Below, one piece after another: positions 7,608-9,307 of a stretch of 9,307 nucleotides of DNA (the stretch's first letter is position 1; the number at the start of each line of letters is the position of its first letter). The translations under genes and the position numbers were made by a program. Source of the DNA: Tannerella sp. (lineage in GTDB: Bacteria; Bacteroidota; Bacteroidia; Bacteroidales; Tannerellaceae). The notes below the pieces were generated by a model, which saw nothing but the letters and a program-made list of their open reading frames with translations, had not been told where the DNA came from and ran no database searches. Location: contig JAISGW010000060.1 of NCBI GenBank assembly GCA_031262895.1, positions 1 to 9,307 of the forward strand. The letters are read 5' to 3'.

Positions 7608-7638
7608 TTTTCTTTAAATAATTTATTCGTTATCTTTG
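7608..7638 (+). promoter_or_regulatory. Candidate divergent plus-strand promoter
   Basis: TATCTTTG at 7631-7638 matches the TAnnTTTG -7 element on the plus strand. Nineteen nt upstream sits TTTT (7608-7611) instead of TTTG, so the -33 part is imperfect. If used, RNA would start near 7645 and run rightwards through the hairpin block. The element overlaps the ahpC leader. Confidence 0.3.
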
Positions 7639-7652
7639 TTTGTTTTCGAACG

Positions 7653-7684
7653 CAAAAGTAGGCCGCCCCCTACCCTCCTCCAAC
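7653..7684 (-). promoter_or_regulatory. ahpCF promoter
   Basis: Read on the minus strand, GTTG (7681-7684) is followed after exactly 20 nt by TACTTTTG (7653-7660), a good match to the Bacteroidota -33 TTG / -7 TAnnTTTG promoter. Transcription would start near 7646, giving a leader of about 45 nt before the ahpC ATG. Confidence 0.65.
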
Positions 7685-7694
7685 TCATAAAGCC

Positions 7695-7706
7695 TATACC
7701 CGTATA
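7695..7706. repeat. Small palindrome upstream of the ahpCF promoter
   Basis: TATAC (7695-7699) and GTATA (7702-7706) form a perfect 5-bp inverted repeat around CC, 11 nt upstream of the ahpC -33 element. The position would suit an activator site, but the sequence is too short to assign to any regulator. Confidence 0.25.
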
Positions 7707-7859
7707 AAAGAAATCTATATTGCTGACCTTTTGCTTTCCTTTCCGCCCAAACTATACCAGAAAGACAAGCCCTTTTTCAAAAGTAGCTGACAAGGCCTGA
7801 CAAACGAGAAGAATTGCCAATGACAAAATGGCAAAGTCCTGGCTTACAAGCGGAACAAA

Positions 7860-7931
7860 GTAACGTTTTTTGACGACGAACTCGCGAAAAACATTTTGCT
7901 AGCTCGTGAGTTCGTTGCCGCAAGACGTTAC
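7860..7931 (+). repeat. Large imperfect inverted repeat / RNA hairpin
   Basis: Two 28-nt arms (7860-7887 and 7904-7931) around a 16-nt loop pair at 22 of 28 positions as DNA. As plus-strand RNA, four of the six mismatches become G·U wobbles (67/24, 71/20, 75/16 and 84/07 in the 78xx/79xx numbering), giving 26 of 28. As minus-strand RNA these four would be A·C. The arm ends are GTAACGT and ACGTTAC. A third related copy of the inner motif (CTCGTGAGTTCGT, here CTCGTGAGTCCGT) lies at 7946-7958. No T-run follows, so it is not a simple terminator. Confidence 0.65.
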
Positions 7932-8128
7932 ATTGTTTTTGTGAACTCGTGAGTCCGTCGCGACGAAATGACGAGAAGATTTCAGCGAAGCAAAACTTCG
8001 TCCCGGAGGAGCAAGTCCTCCCTTTGACAATTCGAAGGGAATACTTTCCTTTGTAGGAACGTAAAAAGCGACAGCCAAATTGGCGCAAGGCCATCATTGG
8101 GCTTTCGGAAGAAATGCGCGCGGCGTTC

Positions 8129-8159
8129 TTTGACATATTGGAAACATATCGTATTTTTG
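8129..8159 (+). promoter_or_regulatory. Strong candidate promoter of the CRISPR leader
   Basis: TTTG (8129-8132) is followed after 19 nt by TATTTTTG (8152-8159), an essentially perfect Bacteroidota -33/-7 promoter. Transcription would start near 8166, about 140 nt before the first repeat, and would run into the array. A second, weaker candidate (TTTG at 8263-8266, 20 nt, TAGGGTTTT at 8287-8295) lies just before repeat 1. Confidence 0.6.
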
Positions 8160-8307
8160 CGGCGAAATAAAAAGGAGGTCGTGTGGAGCATGAAGCGCAA
8201 AACACGGCAAGTTATTTTTATAGGCTGATAAAAGTACGGCTTTTTGAAGCATTTTTCAGGTCTTTGATTTGCAAACGCCGCATAGATAGGGTTTTACGGC
8301 ACCAACT
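8160..8307 (+). promoter_or_regulatory. CRISPR leader region
   Basis: This A+T-leaning 148 nt separates the promoter from repeat 1 and has no repeat copy. It contains a perfect Shine-Dalgarno-like AAAGGAGGT (8171-8179) and a 12-codon ORF (8190-8228, MKRKTRQVIFIG). The arms TGCGGCG (8158-8164) and CGCCGCA (8276-8282) form a widely spaced inverted repeat. Leader status rests on three points: the promoter direction, the repeat 3' end resembling a crRNA 5' handle, and the variant repeats occurring only toward the right side. Confidence 0.65.
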
Positions 8308-9307
8308 CTCCGAGAGCATATTCCATTACAATAAGGATTAAGACATACTATATAGGGAGGTATAGGTAACTTTGCTATACCCTCCGAGAGCATATTCCAT
8401 TACAATAAGGATTAAGACAAATCATAAGCCCTATTTTACATACTTTGAGTAAAACCTCCGAGAGCATATTCCATTACAATAAGGATTAAGACTATCAGCG
8501 ATTGGTCTATTTATTCCGAATATAACTCTATCGTACTCCGAGAGCATATTCCATTACAATAAGGATTAAGACGGAGAACTCGTCGACCGTTAACAAGTTC
8601 TCATTATACTCCGAGAGCATATTCCATTACAATAAGGATTAAGACACTAGCCAGCTGGGCAAATAATGTTTTCATTTTGTGTTTCTCCGAGAGCATATTC
8701 CATTACAATAAGGATTAAGACAGCATTTCGCCCGCGTGCTCCGCTATGAGTAGGCACTCCGAGAGCATATTCCATTACAATAAGGATTAAGACAGGTTGA
8801 TGAGGGTTCCTAACTTGTCTTCTTTTTCAACTCCGAGAGCATATTCCATTACAATAAGGATTAAGACAGCGAGCTGGCGTACTTTACGCGCATGCGGGTG
8901 AAAATGCTCCGAGAGCATATTCCATTACAATAAGGATTAAGACCGTTGCATCCGTTTTCATCAATGTATTTAACCGAAAACGGCTCCGAGAGCATATTCC
9001 TTTACAATAAGGATTAAGACCAAAACCTCGTCATACTCATCGCTAATCCTTTGATATCTCCGAGAGCATATTCCATTACAATAAGGATTAAGACCCCGCT
9101 AACGGCGCGGGTCTAATCATTAAAAATTTACATACTCCGAGAGCATATTCCATTACAATAAGGATTAAGACAAAGTAACAATTGGCATAGTATGTATAAG
9201 GAGGTATTACTCCGAGAGCATATTCCATTACAATAAGGATTAAGACTCTTAATGATTTGAAGAAGCAACTTAATGACGCTAATCACTCCGAGAGCATATT
9301 CCCTTAC
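8308..9307 (+). CRISPR. CRISPR array, 14 repeats and 13 spacers, right end outside window
   Basis: The 37-nt repeat begins CTCCGAGAGC and ends GGATTAAGAC. Repeat starts: 8308, 8382, 8456, 8536, 8609, 8685, 8757, 8831, 8907, 8984, 9058, 9135, 9210 and 9286 (only 22 nt of the last are present). All full copies are identical except the tenth, A-to-T at repeat position 18 (base 9001); the fourteenth has A-to-C at the same position (base 9303). Spacer lengths in order are 37, 37, 43, 36, 39, 35, 37, 39, 40, 37, 40, 38 and 39. The repeat is only weakly self-complementary. Transcription is probably left to right, so the crRNA 5' handle would be ATTAAGAC. No cas gene is in the window; the handle and the spacer-length spread favour type III (or type I) over type II, V or VI, and the subtype cannot be assigned. 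I noticed no spacer matching elsewhere in the window, but did not search exhaustively. Confidence 0.98.

Larger units (their letters stand above)
7685..8128. other. Gene-poor, structure-rich intergenic stretch
   Basis: No intact gene is convincing here. The stretch holds the palindrome at 7695-7706, a large hairpin (7860-7931), a perfect 10-bp palindrome CGTCGCGACG (7956-7965), hairpin arms CGAAG/CTTCG (7986-8000), hairpin arms GGAGGA/TCCTCC (8005-8021) and GCCAAATTGGC (8074-8084). The plus strand also reads as protein-like but interrupted frames (7787-8170). The 142-codon minus-strand frame 7777-8205 is open but Ser/Arg/Cys-rich, with no leader signal or recognisable domain, and looks like a shadow. 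Confidence 0.6.
7787..8170 (+). pseudogene. Possible decayed small gene(s), plus strand
   Basis: Three plus-strand frames in succession read like protein. Frame A (7787-7873) contains LPMTKWQSPGLQAEQ. Frame B (7824-7952) contains FFDDELAKNILLAREF and RRYIVFVNS. Frame C (7910-8170) contains QNFVPEEQVLPLTIRR, then one TAG at 8054-8056, then RQPNWRKAIIGLSEEM and FFDILETYRIFAAK before TAA. The TAG is one C-to-T change from a Gln codon. This pattern suits a gene broken by frameshifts and one nonsense change, or a dispersed repeat. No function is recognised. Frame B overlaps the large hairpin and frame C overlaps the promoter at 8129-8159, so the readings compete. Confidence 0.25.

Noticed and set aside
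7693..7720. Possible OxyR site upstream of ahpC
   Set aside because: Two CTAT elements are 21 nt apart, but the intervening ATAG elements of the OxyR pattern are missing and the spacing is off by one.
7777..8205. 142-codon open frame on the minus strand before the CRISPR array
   Set aside because: It is Ser/Arg/Cys-rich, has no visible ribosome site or domain, and overlaps palindromes and plus-strand protein-like frames; it is more likely a shadow. A homology search could overturn this.
8308..9307. Array read from right to left
   Set aside because: The promoter and leader-like sequence lie on the left, variant repeats lie toward the right, and the right-hand repeat end resembles a crRNA handle; all favour left-to-right reading.

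Overview
The window looks like chromosomal DNA from a Bacteroidales-type bacterium (phylum Bacteroidota), moderately G+C-rich in its genes. Evidence: the gene order PpiC-type isomerase – OstA-like protein – small tail-anchored protein – MutL; A-rich leaders with weak Shine-Dalgarno signals; and promoters of the Bacteroidota form (TTTG or TTG, about 19-20 nt, then TAnnTTTG). The genus cannot be fixed from the sequence alone.

Layout. (1) Bases 1-4851, plus strand: a tightly packed gene run. It holds the C-terminal part of a SurA/PpiC-like periplasmic chaperone (5' end outside the window), an OstA/LptA-like protein for lipopolysaccharide transport, a 103-residue protein with a C-terminal membrane anchor, and mutL. 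Neighbours overlap by 4 nt and 1 nt or are 38 nt apart, so they probably share transcripts. The first two serve outer-membrane assembly; MutL serves mismatch repair. (2) Bases 4853-5394, minus strand: a more A+T-rich type II toxin-antitoxin pair (ParE/RelE-like toxin, antitoxin upstream with 10-nt overlap), ending 1 nt from the mutL stop. (3) Bases 5479-7602, minus strand: ahpC-ahpF, the peroxiredoxin and its flavoprotein reductase, with a recognisable promoter in front of ahpC.

(4) Bases 7618-8307: about 690 nt without a convincing intact gene, but not empty. It contains the ahpC promoter region, a 28-bp-arm hairpin whose imperfections are mostly G·U pairs if the plus strand is transcribed, several smaller palindromes, protein-like but interrupted reading frames, and a near-consensus plus-strand promoter about 150 nt before the CRISPR array. 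(5) Bases 8308-9307: a CRISPR array of fourteen 37-nt repeats (the last cut by the window edge) and thirteen spacers of 35-43 nt. The leader is very likely on the left, so crRNAs would be read from the plus strand. No cas gene lies in the window, so the type is not settled; the repeat's 3' end (ATTAAGAC) and variable spacer lengths suit a type III or type I system, type III being my weak preference.

The best candidates for something new are the strand-asymmetric hairpin block upstream of the array and the excess of spacers that are themselves perfect inverted repeats.
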